IMG/VR virus record: IMGVR_UViG_3300009168_000100
Coordinates: 1-26,732 of that record
DNA from: a virus
Length of the DNA: 26,732 nucleotides
Direction: 5' to 3' (one strand)
The notes under the pieces are model-generated. The model was given only the letters and a program-made list of their open reading frames with translations, searched no databases and was not told the DNA's origin. The translations under genes were made by a program, and so were the position numbers. Below are positions 5,789 through 14,485 of the stretch, one piece after another; positions within the stretch are counted from its first letter, which is position 1, and each line of letters starts with the position of its first letter.

Positions 5789-6655
5789 TTATAGACCCCA
5801 ACCGGAAGCAAAGCCGGAGGGAACGCTGCCATTAAAAGCGGTGGCGCCGAAGTTTGCCGTCATCTTGTCGTTAGCAAATGTCCCGCCAAAACATGGATAG
5901 AAGGTGCTGCCGGTGAGCGCGCCCAGGCTGACGCCGCCAACACCGGTCGCCGGATTGGCTGTGCCGCTGCCGTTCCAGTTGCCCGAGGGCGTGAGCCGAA
6001 ACCAGATCAAGCCGGCCGAGAGATCAACAGCGATGCCGACGGTAGCGCCGGCGGGCGAACCAAGCGCGCTGCCTGAATTCGAACCGTTGATCCAGATCGC
6101 CCCCGAGGTGAACTTGGCTCTGGTCATCACCGCCTGACCGGCCGCACCATCCCCGACCAGCGCGGCCGATGCCGTGGAGATCCCGATCTCGGTACCTGAG
6201 CCGTTCGCCGTGGTGACTGTGGCCTCCCAGTAATATTTTCCACTGTTGCGTGCTGCTATACCGCGCACGCCGGCTGTCGCCGAATTAGCCGTCGAGATCA
6301 GATTGCCACCGGTCAGGGTGACACTGGCGAGGTCGCTTGGGTTCCAGGTCGTGGGCGTGACAATCGGTGGCCCGGTGGACGTGGTGCCGGTTTGCGTATC
6401 GGCGGCAGTCGTCGCCTCATCGATTGCAACAGCATAGGTCAGCCCGGCATTAAGGCTATCGGCTGCGCTCGCCGCCTCGACCATGATCTCGCCGAGATAG
6501 GCGTCGACGGTGTCGTTCACATTGGCCGGGTCGTCGACCAGGGTTGCAAACACAACATTGCCGGTCGCGGTCGCGTCCGCCGCCGTGGCCGCTTCCTCGA
6601 GGTCGGCCGCAATGGCCCGGCGTGGCGCGCGCAGGCTGACGCTGCAGACAAGCAT
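5789..6655 (-). CDS. Tail adhesin with C-terminal SPRY-like domain (288 aa)
   Basis: Residues ~15-85 contain Ala/Asp-rich repeats (EEAATAADATATG, VEAASAADSLNAG, DEATTAADTQTG), each probably a helical stalk unit. Residues ~105-288 fit a SPRY/concanavalin-like beta sandwich: GKYYWEATVT, GTEIGISTASA, VGIAVDLSAGLIWF and a C-terminal FYPCFGGTF. ATG directly follows the stop of the upstream gene (TAAATG). A surface-binding tail protein is the likeliest role. Confidence 0.7.
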   Translation of the reverse strand: MLVCSVSLRAPRRAIAADLEEAATAADATATGNVVFATLVDDPANVNDTVDAYLGEIMVEAASAADSLNAGLTYAVAIDEATTAADTQTGTTSTGPPIVTPTTWNPSDLASVTLTGGNLISTANSATAGVRGIAARNSGKYYWEATVTTANGSGTEIGISTASAALVGDGAAGQAVMTRAKFTSGAIWINGSNSGSALGSPAGATVGIAVDLSAGLIWFRLTPSGNWNGSGTANPATGVGGVSLGALTGSTFYPCFGGTFANDKMTANFGATAFNGSVPSGFASGWGL

Positions 6656-7921
6656 TTAGGCGGTCTCGGTTTCGCTGAGCGCCGGATCAGGGGTGTATGT
6701 CTTGATCAACCCGATGTGCTGGAATTGACCGGCCTGGATGACGACCTCCTCGCCCTTGTCGTTTTTGGTGAGACCGGTCGTGCCGGTGTTCTTGCCTTGC
6801 TTCCAGTTGCTCGAGCCGTGCAGCAGAATATCCGGTCTCCTGCCGAGCGCTTTCTCGGTGTCCTCCGGCTTGATCGGCTTGCCTTTTGCATCGACGAATG
6901 CGCGCCGCTTTTGTTGATCTTCGGTATCGATCGCCAGCCCGGCAAAAAACTGGAATTCGGCCTGCTCGCAATGGTAGATCGTGTCGACGTAATCGACGCT
7001 CGCAGGCAGCCCGACCGGTCCGCCACTCATCGGCACGGGCGATGCGGTCCAACTGTAGTTGCCATCGTATAATTCACCGGTGACGGTCGGCCGGCCGGCA
7101 GAGTCGACAGGCGGTGAGCTGGGGAAATAGTCATACGCGGCCTGCTTTGCGGTCACCGGAACAATCCCATTCGGGTCATGCGGCACCCAACTGTCGCCGA
7201 TGTTGTCTTTTCCTGCTTTGTTTTCATCGTCGAATGCATACCAAACCTTGCAGAAGCTCTTGACCGTAGCGAACAGCAATTGCTCTTCGCTGGCGGATGT
7301 TCCGATATGGGGCGTCACGTTGACCGAGCCGGAAAAATCAAACGAGACCAACAAGTGATGCCACTTATCAACATCGACCTTGAAGTGCGGGATAATCTCG
7401 AACGCTTCAGGCGTGCCGGTTCTGACAAAGGAAATGTCTTTGACAACATCATAACGCTGCAAGGCGTGGCCTCCCGGCGGTATTTCAAAGGTGACGCTCG
7501 TGGCCTGGGTCACCAGCCCTTGGACCTGTGCCCGCGTCGCGGTCTGAAAATACAGCCGAGGGAATACACCTTCATCGATAAGACCGCCGCGCACCGGATC
7601 GACTACCAGCCCGAGGTGCGATGGCTCGGCCGGCGAATCCGGCGCTGGCACCCAGTCGATCGTCGTTGCCCCGATTTCACCCGTCGGCAACGACCAGTAA
7701 TGCGGGACGGTGTCATAATTATTTGCCATCACCTTGCGGCCGAACGTGACCAGCGGAATGGTGGCAGCAAAAATGCTCGGCCCACCAAAATCCGGGGGGC
7801 GATAGTTCGCATTATGCTCGCGCGCGTTTTGCACGGTATCGTTCGAGAACCGAAACCAGATCGAAATGGTGCCGGTCTGGATGTCGTCTATACTGAGCGA
7901 CGGCAAATGCAGATAGCTCAT
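6656..7921 (-). CDS. LamG-like (concanavalin-fold) phage protein (421 aa)
   Basis: The N-terminus YLHLPSLSIDDIQTGTISIW and the later DKWHHLLVSFDFSG are hallmarks of LamG/concanavalin A-like jelly-roll domains. A long insertion separates them. The C-terminal ~100 residues are polar and Lys/Gln-rich (EDQQKRRAFVDAKGKPIKPE). ATG 7921 overlaps the upstream small ORF as ATGA; the longer frame to 7993 belongs to that small ORF's DNA. The domain type often binds sugars, so host-surface binding is inferred. Confidence 0.72.
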   Translation of the reverse strand: MSYLHLPSLSIDDIQTGTISIWFRFSNDTVQNAREHNANYRPPDFGGPSIFAATIPLVTFGRKVMANNYDTVPHYWSLPTGEIGATTIDWVPAPDSPAEPSHLGLVVDPVRGGLIDEGVFPRLYFQTATRAQVQGLVTQATSVTFEIPPGGHALQRYDVVKDISFVRTGTPEAFEIIPHFKVDVDKWHHLLVSFDFSGSVNVTPHIGTSASEEQLLFATVKSFCKVWYAFDDENKAGKDNIGDSWVPHDPNGIVPVTAKQAAYDYFPSSPPVDSAGRPTVTGELYDGNYSWTASPVPMSGGPVGLPASVDYVDTIYHCEQAEFQFFAGLAIDTEDQQKRRAFVDAKGKPIKPEDTEKALGRRPDILLHGSSNWKQGKNTGTTGLTKNDKGEEVVIQAGQFQHIGLIKTYTPDPALSETETA

Positions 7922-8049
7922 GCCGTCGGGGTCTCCCCGCCTGGCGCATCCTGATCCTTGTCGCCAAACTCCACCGCCAGCCCGCCTTCCCATTGGACGT
8001 TGACGATGTTCGTCAGGACATCCAGTTCGAGCCCTTCGTCTTCGGCCAT
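7918..8049 (-). CDS. Small acidic protein (43 aa) bridging two adhesin genes
   Basis: ATG 8049 overlaps the upstream stop (TGATG) and its own TGA overlaps the next ATG (ATGA), so it is perfectly spaced in the operon. The peptide is acidic (AEDEGLELDVLTNIV, VEFGDKDQDAPGGE). I do not recognise a family. It fills what would otherwise be a 127-nt gap in a region with no other gaps, the main reason to believe it is translated. Confidence 0.6.
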   Translation of the reverse strand: MAEDEGLELDVLTNIVNVQWEGGLAVEFGDKDQDAPGGETPTA

Positions 8050-8852
8050 CAGATATCCGTGCGGATGAACGGCAGCGTCACCGACAGGCTCGCCGGCTCG
8101 GCATTGTCGGACTGCGTCACCCGCAACGCATAGTGGTCGCCCTCGGCGAATTCGACATCGGCAGGGATGCTGAACTCACCCACCTGTCCGCCACTGGTAT
8201 CGATCTCACCGCCGGCGGGAAATGTGATGGTGCCGACCTCGGTCCCGTTCTTTTCGATCGAGACAATGATATCGGTTGCGCCGGTGCCATCGTTGCCAAC
8301 ATCGAGGTAGGCGTAGGCATGCGCGTCGCCGGCGCCAAGACGCATGGGTCGGTTGTTGATGCCCAGGAACAACAGCTCATCGGCCGCCCGCTGGATGCTG
8401 CCGGGCACGAAGATTGCGGCGTCATAATTCAAGTAAGTCAGCGGCATCCATAACTGGTAGAGCGGATTCTGATCGGTGGTCTCGTCGGTGGCATTCGGGT
8501 CGAACGGCGCCGGCCACGGTGGCGTCGTGTGGCTTTCAAGAACCTGCCAGAAGCCATTCGCGGCTGTCAGCAGATGGCCAGGCCCATAAGGTGTGTCATT
8601 CGCCCATGTACCGACATACGTGAAAGTTGCGACCGGCAACGGAATGACCTGCGACGTTTCGTCGGTAAAATGAAACGTCATCGAGTTGGATGTATAGGTA
8701 ACGAAGTCGATGCGCTTACCCTCGGCCAGATCGGCGTTCAGGGCCACGATACGCTGATCGACATCGTAAAAATTGCCATCGACCTGCGCCGCACTGTTGG
8801 GCGTGCCGGTCCCCGTACCCCAAGCACCAGTCGTAACATAAACGATTGTCAT
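8049..8852 (-). CDS. Tail fibre/adhesin-like protein (267 aa)
   Basis: The N-terminus (GTGTGTPNSAAQVDGNFYDV) resembles fibre attachment segments. Residues ~78-112 carry a W-rich carbohydrate-binding-type motif (YVGTWANDTPYGPGHLLTAA, then GFWQVLESHT). The C-terminal ~120 residues form a beta-rich domain ending SLSVTLPFIRTDI. Between the tail-tip proteins and LamG/SPRY adhesins, a receptor-binding role is likely. No clear ribosome site is visible; re-initiation from the upstream stop 4 nt away is plausible. Confidence 0.68.
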   Translation of the reverse strand: MTIVYVTTGAWGTGTGTPNSAAQVDGNFYDVDQRIVALNADLAEGKRIDFVTYTSNSMTFHFTDETSQVIPLPVATFTYVGTWANDTPYGPGHLLTAANGFWQVLESHTTPPWPAPFDPNATDETTDQNPLYQLWMPLTYLNYDAAIFVPGSIQRAADELLFLGINNRPMRLGAGDAHAYAYLDVGNDGTGATDIIVSIEKNGTEVGTITFPAGGEIDTSGGQVGEFSIPADVEFAEGDHYALRVTQSDNAEPASLSVTLPFIRTDI

Positions 8853-8856
8853 CTGA

Positions 8857-9363
8857 TTACTCTGTCGGTTCCGGCCATTTCATCATGTTCTTTTTCATGA
8901 TCTCAATGTTGGGGTTCCCATGAACGGGCGTAAACGAATCGACCTCCACCTCATTAGCCTTGCCGCCCTTCGATCTCGGCACGATGTCATCACCAGTAAA
9001 CCCCCGCCCTGGATATGTCGGCACCCGATCGTCACCGTTGAAACCGACAAAGTCTTTCGGTGGCCCTTCCATCCAAAGCTTGTTGGTCACTTCGATGTCG
9101 ACGAAGTTTTCCTTGTTCACCGTTTTATCGTCGCGCTTCTGATAGACCCGCGCCACGTCGACGCGCCGTTTGATTTCTTTTTGCGTTGCTGTTGTTGCGC
9201 TGGCACTGTAACTATTTGTCAGATCAATCTGCTTGGCGCCATTGCCGCGGATGACGGCAAAGCCTTTGTCGGGATCATCCGCCGGCGGCAATGATCGAGC
9301 CGGTGCTGGCCGTATGTTCGGGAAGACAACCGGACGGACGACGACTTCCAAGCCACCCGCCAT
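8857..9363 (-). CDS. Conserved phage protein of the tail-tip region (168 aa)
   Basis: Starts at ATG 9363, overlapping the upstream stop (TGATG). It is Lys/Asp-rich and less GC-rich than its neighbours: FAVIRGNGAKQIDLTNSYSA, ATQKEIKRRVDVARVYQKRD, KENFVDIEVTNKLWMEG. No enzymatic motif is seen. The pattern is known to me only as an unnamed protein of alphaproteobacterial prophages. Position suggests a tail-tip component or adhesin adaptor. Confidence 0.62.
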   Translation of the reverse strand: MAGGLEVVVRPVVFPNIRPAPARSLPPADDPDKGFAVIRGNGAKQIDLTNSYSASATTATQKEIKRRVDVARVYQKRDDKTVNKENFVDIEVTNKLWMEGPPKDFVGFNGDDRVPTYPGRGFTGDDIVPRSKGGKANEVEVDSFTPVHGNPNIEIMKKNMMKWPEPTE

Positions 9364-11342
9364 CACGCCGCCTCCAGATCATAGCCGGCCGGAATTTTCA
9401 GATCGGTCACCTGTATTTCGTAATCGCTCAGGAATTCGCGGGTCATGCTCTTGAGCTTGAACTTGGCGCGGGTTTCATACTGCGGCAGGATTTGCTGTTT
9501 GATGAACGCGCTGCGCGCCTGGATTGCTTCCGACGCCTGATTGCTTGTCGTGTTTGCCGGGTTGCCCATATCAGGCACGTCCTGCGTCGGGTCCGGCCCG
9601 TGCTCGACGACAAGGTCGGTGTCGATCACATCCTCCGCTCTCAATGTAGACAGGAAGTCGAGGCCGTCGTCGTTCGGCGACGCGTCGGGCGGCTGATAAC
9701 CCACCGACGAATCAGTGAATGCATCCACCAAAATCGTGCGATCGATGAACTGCTGATAATCCGCTCCGACATAATCGATGCTGGCATAGGTCGGCGTTCC
9801 CTCGGTTGCCGTCACGATGCCGCCATAGCCGATGGTGCAGCCGATGCGAACTTCGCAATTGACCCGGCCGTCCGCACCATCCAGCGCGATCGAATAGCCG
9901 ATGATCTTGCCCAGCGCTTCGCCCACCCGTGGCTCGGCCAGAAATACATTCTTGCGCAAGGTAACTTCCGCCATGCGCGAGAGCTTGGGCGCGAAAGTGA
10001 TCTCCACCGCGCGCGCCCGCTTCATCAGGTGCGCCCGCGCCAGCGCAATCAAATGCTCGATGCTCTGATTGCCGCGCTCGGTCGCGATGTAGGATCGCCG
10101 CCGCGGGTCAATGATCGCCGGAATGATCTCGGTGCCCTCTTCGCCGACTGATTCCTCGCCACTCAGATTCACCGAGCGGATGTCCTCGATCCGCAACGCC
10201 TCGCCGTCCTCCGGATCGGTCAGGATCGGTTGCACATCGGCGAACAATGTCAGCGACACCCGCTCGGTGCATTGCCGTTCGGCCTTGTAGCCTGCCACCA
10301 GGGTCGCCGTGATCGATTGCACGCCGACGACTGCGAAGGTGCTGGAACGGCTGCGGCTGGCCGAGCCGGACGTGCCAGCGCTTGAGCTGCTACTGTCATT
10401 GGTGACGATCTCGCCGAAGCTGATCAGCGCGCCCGAGCTTTTGACCGATGTGGCGGATGTACTCCACGTGATCCTCGAATCCCCCTCGTCATCGGTCCCC
10501 TCCACAGTGATCGAGCCGGTTCTGGTTTCGGTGTGGGTCGAGAAATCGAACACGTCCTGCGCGCTCGACTCCGCGACTTCCCAGCCATCGCCAAGGCCGC
10601 CGCCGTGCTTGGGCCAATCGCCCGCGTTCAATGATGGGATTTGGCCATTGATCGAACCCGGCCAATGCGAGATCAGATAGTTGGTCAGATCGACGGTGCC
10701 GCCAGCCTGCTGCGTCCAAGTGAACTCGGCAGTGAGGTCGACGCGGGACAGCGGCCCGGTGGCGAGGTTGAGGCCGAGGCCATCGTACAGCACCTTGCCG
10801 TCATCGCTGCCGCCGTCGAACGAAACCAAGCCATCCTCGCCGCTGATCTCGTCCGAGACGGTAACGACATGGGTCTCGCGATCGAAATGCCAGATCTTGG
10901 TATAGCCCTCGAGCACGACATCCGGGTCTTTGCGCCGCGAGGGATCGATCACCGCCTCATCGTAGAACGGCAGCACCCGCAGCGTATTGGCGAGCGCCTC
11001 CTTCTGCGCCACTACGTCGATCGGCTTGGCCACGAATTCCAGTGTCACCAGATCTTCGAACAAGCTGGTCGGGATGCCGACCAGGCGGCCACGGAACTTG
11101 ATCAGCGCCGGTCCGCAGTCGAGCGCAAACCATGCCCATATCTTGCGGCCGGGACCGAGCAGCCCGATCGGATCGCCGGACACATTGCGCGGGCGGCGGA
11201 CCTGGGCGGTCAGGCTGGCCGGGTCGCCTTCCTCCTGCGCCAAGGTGAACGAGAACACCGACTCGTCCCAGCGCATATGCTCGGGACCGAACGTCGTCTC
11301 GCTGGCATCGATCCAGGCAAAGTACGGCAGGCCGGCCGGCAT
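9363..11342 (-). CDS. Tail-tip/baseplate hub-like protein (659 aa)
   Basis: A long beta-rich protein after the tape measure and a small tail protein, the usual place for the hub or central tail-tip protein. The N-terminal ~150 residues (YFAWIDASETTFGPEHMRWD, GRKIWAWFALD, FRGRLVGIP) resemble the hub beta domains that use T4 gp27-like folds. A Ser-rich stretch near residues 312-337 (SSSSSAGTSGSASRSRSST) is probably a flexible linker or loop. It ends with a helical segment (IQARSAFIKQQILPQYETRA). Start ATG overlaps the stop of the upstream gene. Function is assigned from synteny and size. Confidence 0.72.
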   Translation of the reverse strand: MPAGLPYFAWIDASETTFGPEHMRWDESVFSFTLAQEEGDPASLTAQVRRPRNVSGDPIGLLGPGRKIWAWFALDCGPALIKFRGRLVGIPTSLFEDLVTLEFVAKPIDVVAQKEALANTLRVLPFYDEAVIDPSRRKDPDVVLEGYTKIWHFDRETHVVTVSDEISGEDGLVSFDGGSDDGKVLYDGLGLNLATGPLSRVDLTAEFTWTQQAGGTVDLTNYLISHWPGSINGQIPSLNAGDWPKHGGGLGDGWEVAESSAQDVFDFSTHTETRTGSITVEGTDDEGDSRITWSTSATSVKSSGALISFGEIVTNDSSSSSAGTSGSASRSRSSTFAVVGVQSITATLVAGYKAERQCTERVSLTLFADVQPILTDPEDGEALRIEDIRSVNLSGEESVGEEGTEIIPAIIDPRRRSYIATERGNQSIEHLIALARAHLMKRARAVEITFAPKLSRMAEVTLRKNVFLAEPRVGEALGKIIGYSIALDGADGRVNCEVRIGCTIGYGGIVTATEGTPTYASIDYVGADYQQFIDRTILVDAFTDSSVGYQPPDASPNDDGLDFLSTLRAEDVIDTDLVVEHGPDPTQDVPDMGNPANTTSNQASEAIQARSAFIKQQILPQYETRAKFKLKSMTREFLSDYEIQVTDLKIPAGYDLEAA

Positions 11343-11728
11343 CAGATCGCTCTCTGCTCGGCCTCAAGGCTCCAGGCCACCTCGGCCGCCCATTCGTCGC
11401 GCGAGGTATTCCAGGCGGTGACCTTGGCCAGGATGGTCAGCACGTCGTCGCTGCTGTTGGCAGCACCGAGGCCGGGAATGCAGGTGATGGTGATGTCCTG
11501 GCCGGGCCAGATGTCGGTGAGCTCGGGCGCCTCGTGATCGGTGCAGGTAATCGAAACTTTATACTGCCGGAACTGCGCCACCGAAATGTCGGCGAGGAAC
11601 CCGCGGCAGTCGCGCGCCACGTTGGCGGCCTGCTCGATCGGCTCCAGCGTCATGGTGATCCCGCGCACGGCATATTGCGAGAAGTCGATGCTGTCGATCG
11701 CCAGCAAGGTGTAGGGCGGGTGCGCCAT
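11342..11728 (-). CDS. Small distal tail protein (128 aa)
   Basis: A beta-rich protein located directly after the tape measure gene, where siphoviruses encode distal tail proteins. Motifs seen are YTLLAIDSIDFSQYAVRGIT, VARDCRGFLADISVAQFRQY and IWPGQDITITCIPGLG. Start and stop overlap both neighbours by the TGATG rule. No confident family; the tail-tip role comes from context. Confidence 0.68.
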   Translation of the reverse strand: MAHPPYTLLAIDSIDFSQYAVRGITMTLEPIEQAANVARDCRGFLADISVAQFRQYKVSITCTDHEAPELTDIWPGQDITITCIPGLGAANSSDDVLTILAKVTAWNTSRDEWAAEVAWSLEAEQRAI

Positions 11729-13368
11729 CAGGAATACCGGCTCGGCTTGCGGCCACCCGAACGGACCTGCGCCAGCGCCGCCGCCCGGTGCAATTCATCC
11801 ACCACGGCAGACGAGGCCCGCAGGCCGCTGATCGCCGGCAGGCCGGGAAACGCGATGGTGACATGGCTCATGCTGCCAACCGCGCCACCACCGGCAAATG
11901 CCATCCGCGGGACCACCCCGCCGAGCGCGAACCGGCCCATACCATCGAGCACGCGCGAGAGGTTGCCGCCCGAGCGCCGCAGCGCCTCGAGGAACGCCAG
12001 CACGCCGGGCTGTGCCACCGCCCGCGCCGGCATGATGTGTTCGCCGCGCGAGACCCAGGCGAGATTGCTGTCGGACGTGCCGGTGCCGCGGCCGCCGAGC
12101 AGGCCGCCGCCGGCAAACTGACCGCCACCCGCCGCTGCCGGTGTCGGTGTGCCGCCCGACGGCTTGAGCCCGATGAACTCCAGCAGCTTGTTAATTGCGC
12201 TCTGGATTGCGCCGGTCAGCGCATTCCAGGCAATCACGCCGGCATCTATGATCGACCAGTTCCAACTGCCAAGCGTAGAGACCACCCCCGCAATGGCAGT
12301 GCCAACCGCCGTTATCGCATTAACCAAGGCGCCGATCACCGACGCGCCGGTGCTCGCAATGGTATTGACGACACTCCACAGCGCTTGGAATTCCCGCACT
12401 GTTGTTGCAATGCCGGCTGAAATCGCCGGCAATTGCGAGGCGAGCCAGTCCAGCATCGGCGCCAACACCGGCGCTGCCACTTCGGCCTTGAAGCGAGTCC
12501 AGGCGTCGTTAAGCTGGTTGAGGCTTTGTTGATATTGGGCGGCCTTGACGATCTGCGCTTGCGTTGCCGGCGTGGCACCAGCAAGTGCGGCCGCAAACTT
12601 TTCCGCGCTGATAGTGCCCGTCTGCAATCCTGCGATCACCTGACCGCCGAGTGCGTCTCCCAGAGTTTGCATCGCGAGCTGGGTGCGCGCGACACCATCC
12701 GGCATGCGTTCGAGCTGACCGATGAACTGCTGCAGGCCCGTGGTGGCATCGGGAGGGACAACATCCCCAAGCCGAAACAGACCGCCGCCGAGCACGCCTT
12801 TCAATTTCCCCAAATCAGCGGCGAGTGCGTCGGGAGCCACGCCGAGCGCGGTGAAAGCCTTCTGCAGTTTGTCAAATTCCTGGGCGGTCAACCCCAGTTT
12901 CGCGCCCTCGGTATTCAGGTTTGCGAGTGCCTTTGCCGATTCGTCGCCGAACTTTATGAAGGCGGCACCCGCAACCCCCAGTAAAATGCCAAGCGGCCCC
13001 AGTGCGCGGGCAAAAACGCCCAGTGGTCCGAGCGACCCGGCCATTTTATTGGCAAATTTGTCGACCGAGATACCCAGCTTGTCGAAGCCCTTCTCGAGCG
13101 TTTGAACGCCTTGCACCACCTGCTCAAGTCGGCCTGCTTGCTGCACCGCGGTCTGAATCTTGTTAATCGCGTCCGCGCCGGTGATGCCCATCTTGGTGAG
13201 TTTTGTAGTCACCTCGGTCGGATCGAGCTGACTGAATCCGCCGACCTTCTCGGCCGCCTTGCCGATGTCGGTGAACGCCTTGGTCCCGGCCTTGCCGATG
13301 TCACCGAGTTGCCGCGCGATCTCGGCGCCACCCTCGAGCTCAATCTGGACTGACAGTTTCTCGGCCAT
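11728..13368 (-). CDS. Tail tape measure protein (546 aa)
   Basis: Helical N-terminal half with heptad-like regions, hydrophobic glycine-rich segments (LGPLGVFARALGPLGILLGV; VIGALVNAITAVGTAIAGVV), then the Gly-rich C-terminal signature of tape measures (GTGTSDSNLAWVSRGEHIMP, then LAFLEAL). At 546 residues it is short; the usual ~1.5 Å per residue would give a tail near 80 nm, an inference. ATG 13368 overlaps the upstream TAA. It follows chaperone and DUF6441 genes, as expected. Confidence 0.88.
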   Translation of the reverse strand: MAEKLSVQIELEGGAEIARQLGDIGKAGTKAFTDIGKAAEKVGGFSQLDPTEVTTKLTKMGITGADAINKIQTAVQQAGRLEQVVQGVQTLEKGFDKLGISVDKFANKMAGSLGPLGVFARALGPLGILLGVAGAAFIKFGDESAKALANLNTEGAKLGLTAQEFDKLQKAFTALGVAPDALAADLGKLKGVLGGGLFRLGDVVPPDATTGLQQFIGQLERMPDGVARTQLAMQTLGDALGGQVIAGLQTGTISAEKFAAALAGATPATQAQIVKAAQYQQSLNQLNDAWTRFKAEVAAPVLAPMLDWLASQLPAISAGIATTVREFQALWSVVNTIASTGASVIGALVNAITAVGTAIAGVVSTLGSWNWSIIDAGVIAWNALTGAIQSAINKLLEFIGLKPSGGTPTPAAAGGGQFAGGGLLGGRGTGTSDSNLAWVSRGEHIMPARAVAQPGVLAFLEALRRSGGNLSRVLDGMGRFALGGVVPRMAFAGGGAVGSMSHVTIAFPGLPAISGLRASSAVVDELHRAAALAQVRSGGRKPSRYS

Positions 13369-13925
13369 TAGTTGTCCTTGAAGTGCTTGAGAAACAGCAT
13401 GGCTATTTTCGCCGCGTGTTGCCTGACGATCTCGGTGATGCGCCAGCTTTTCGGGATGCGCACCGACGGCACGCCGATGTAAAGCGGCTTGCGGTTGCGG
13501 TCCTTGTCATTGGCGTCGAACAGCATCGGCCGCCCGCGCACCGTCGCCGAGGTCAGCTTCTTGCCTGATCGGCTGGCCGTCGGCCCGCCGGGTGTGGTTG
13601 GTATCCACAGCAGCGGCTTGCCCTCGATCGTCGCGCCGTGCTCGAACACGCCAGCAAAGCCGAACTTGTGGAAGATGACGGCCTTGGCCTGCAGCGACGG
13701 CCCGCCGCCCTCGTCCACTGCGTCCAGCGTTCGGTATTGCAAGCCCTGCTGCCACTTCGGCCCGAACTTGCCGGCGCCCGCGATATTGCTGCGCCCGTCC
13801 TGCACCGCATTGGCGGCGGTCTCGCGCAACGCCGCCACCGCCGCAGTCGCCACCGGCCGTTGCTTGTCGCGGATCATCTCCAGCCAGCGCGGCTGATCAA
13901 CCTTGACCTTGAACCGTGACGCCAT
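13368..13925 (-). CDS. DUF6441-type phage protein (185 aa)
   Basis: The motif pattern VFEHGATIEGKPLLWIP in the middle and PLYIGVPSVRIPKSWRI near the end matches the DUF6441 family, which lies beside tail genes in many prophages. The N-terminal half is helical and basic. ATG 13925 was chosen with GGATAG as weak ribosome site; ATG 13937 lies inside the preceding frame and is possible. Its stop overlaps the tape measure start. Exact role unknown; probably tail assembly or morphogenesis. Confidence 0.75.
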   Translation of the reverse strand: MASRFKVKVDQPRWLEMIRDKQRPVATAAVAALRETAANAVQDGRSNIAGAGKFGPKWQQGLQYRTLDAVDEGGGPSLQAKAVIFHKFGFAGVFEHGATIEGKPLLWIPTTPGGPTASRSGKKLTSATVRGRPMLFDANDKDRNRKPLYIGVPSVRIPKSWRITEIVRQHAAKIAMLFLKHFKDN

Positions 13926-13929
13926 CTGG

Positions 13930-14477
13930 CTATCCATCAATATCGGTGCGGTCCAACTCGTTGCTGAATTCGAGAAAGGCCACGATCTGCCGCGGCGTCA
14001 GGCTCATTGCATAGTCGGGCGGGAATCCACGCCGGATGAGGGCGGTGATGGCGACGGCGATGGCCTCAAGCGGACCTTGTAGACTTTTGCTTCTTCGCCC
14101 GCCGCGCCGAGCGCCGCCCCGATTTCGAGGAAGAAGCCGAACCCGTTTGGGAATGTCAGCCGGATAATCGCAATAACCAGTTTCAATTGATCTTCCAGCA
14201 GCAACACCGTGGCGGCATGCTGCTCATATTTTTCATCCGCCAGGTGCCCGCAACCCGCCGCAATGATCGGGCCGGTCGCTTCTCCAAACTGCGCAATAAA
14301 CTTTGGCCCGACATCGGCCACACTGAAACCGCCGAGGAACAATCCGATCAGTCTCGGAAAGCGGGCCGCAATCGAAGCGAGTGCGGGAGCGCGTAAGCCA
14401 TGCACAACGATCCGCTGGCCGTTGATCTTGACGACCTCAACTGCTGTCGTTGGCGCAATATCCAGAAGGTCTGCCAT
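13930..14477 (-). CDS. Tail assembly chaperone, GT-like -1 frameshift product (about 182 aa)
   Basis: Residues 1-131 are shared with the unshifted chaperone. A -1 slip at GCAAAAG (14090-14084) then adds ~51 residues (SLQGPLEAIAVAITALIRRG, then MSLTPRQIVAFLEFSNEL) up to TAG at 13930. The shifted frame reads as normal protein with local codon use, whereas the zero frame turns into a low-complexity Pro/Ser run. This is the lambda gpG/gpGT arrangement just before the tape measure region. A plain 25-codon ORF starting at ATG 14007 (ATGA overlap) is the alternative, but it would leave 26 protein-like codons unexplained. Confidence 0.7.
14004..14477 (-). CDS. Tail assembly chaperone, G-like unshifted product (157 aa)
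   Basis: A helical protein located between the tail tube and tape measure genes, where long-tailed phages encode chaperones that coat the tape measure protein. Visible segments include DLLDIAPTTAVEVVKINGQR, ARFPRLIGLFLGGFS and QLKLVIAIIRLTFPNGFGFF. After residue 131 the zero frame gives VRLRPSPSPSPPSSG to the TGA at 14004, a tail that looks accidental. ATG 14477 has AGGAG 5 nt upstream. Confidence 0.8.
   Translation of the reverse strand: MADLLDIAPTTAVEVVKINGQRIVVHGLRAPALASIAARFPRLIGLFLGGFSVADVGPKFIAQFGEATGPIIAAGCGHLADEKYEQHAATVLLLEDQLKLVIAIIRLTFPNGFGFFLEIGAALGAAGEEAKVYKVRLRPSPSPSPPSSGVDSRPTMQ
14084..14090 (-). promoter_or_regulatory. Putative -1 ribosomal frameshift site GCAAAAG
   Basis: In the zero frame this reads GCA-AAA-G. 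The Lys tRNA on AAA can re-pair one base back on AAA, entering the frame that encodes the T-like extension. It is not a canonical X-XXY-YYZ heptamer, so a one-codon slip is assumed. Both frames stay open for some distance upstream, so the exact slip point is inferred from where protein-like sequence changes frame. Confidence 0.5.
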
Positions 14478-14485
14478 GCGTTCTC

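Noticed and set aside
7178-7954. Plus-strand 258-codon open frame
   Set aside because: Antisense shadow of the LamG-like gene; composition matches a GC-rich complement frame and the minus frame has clear domain motifs.
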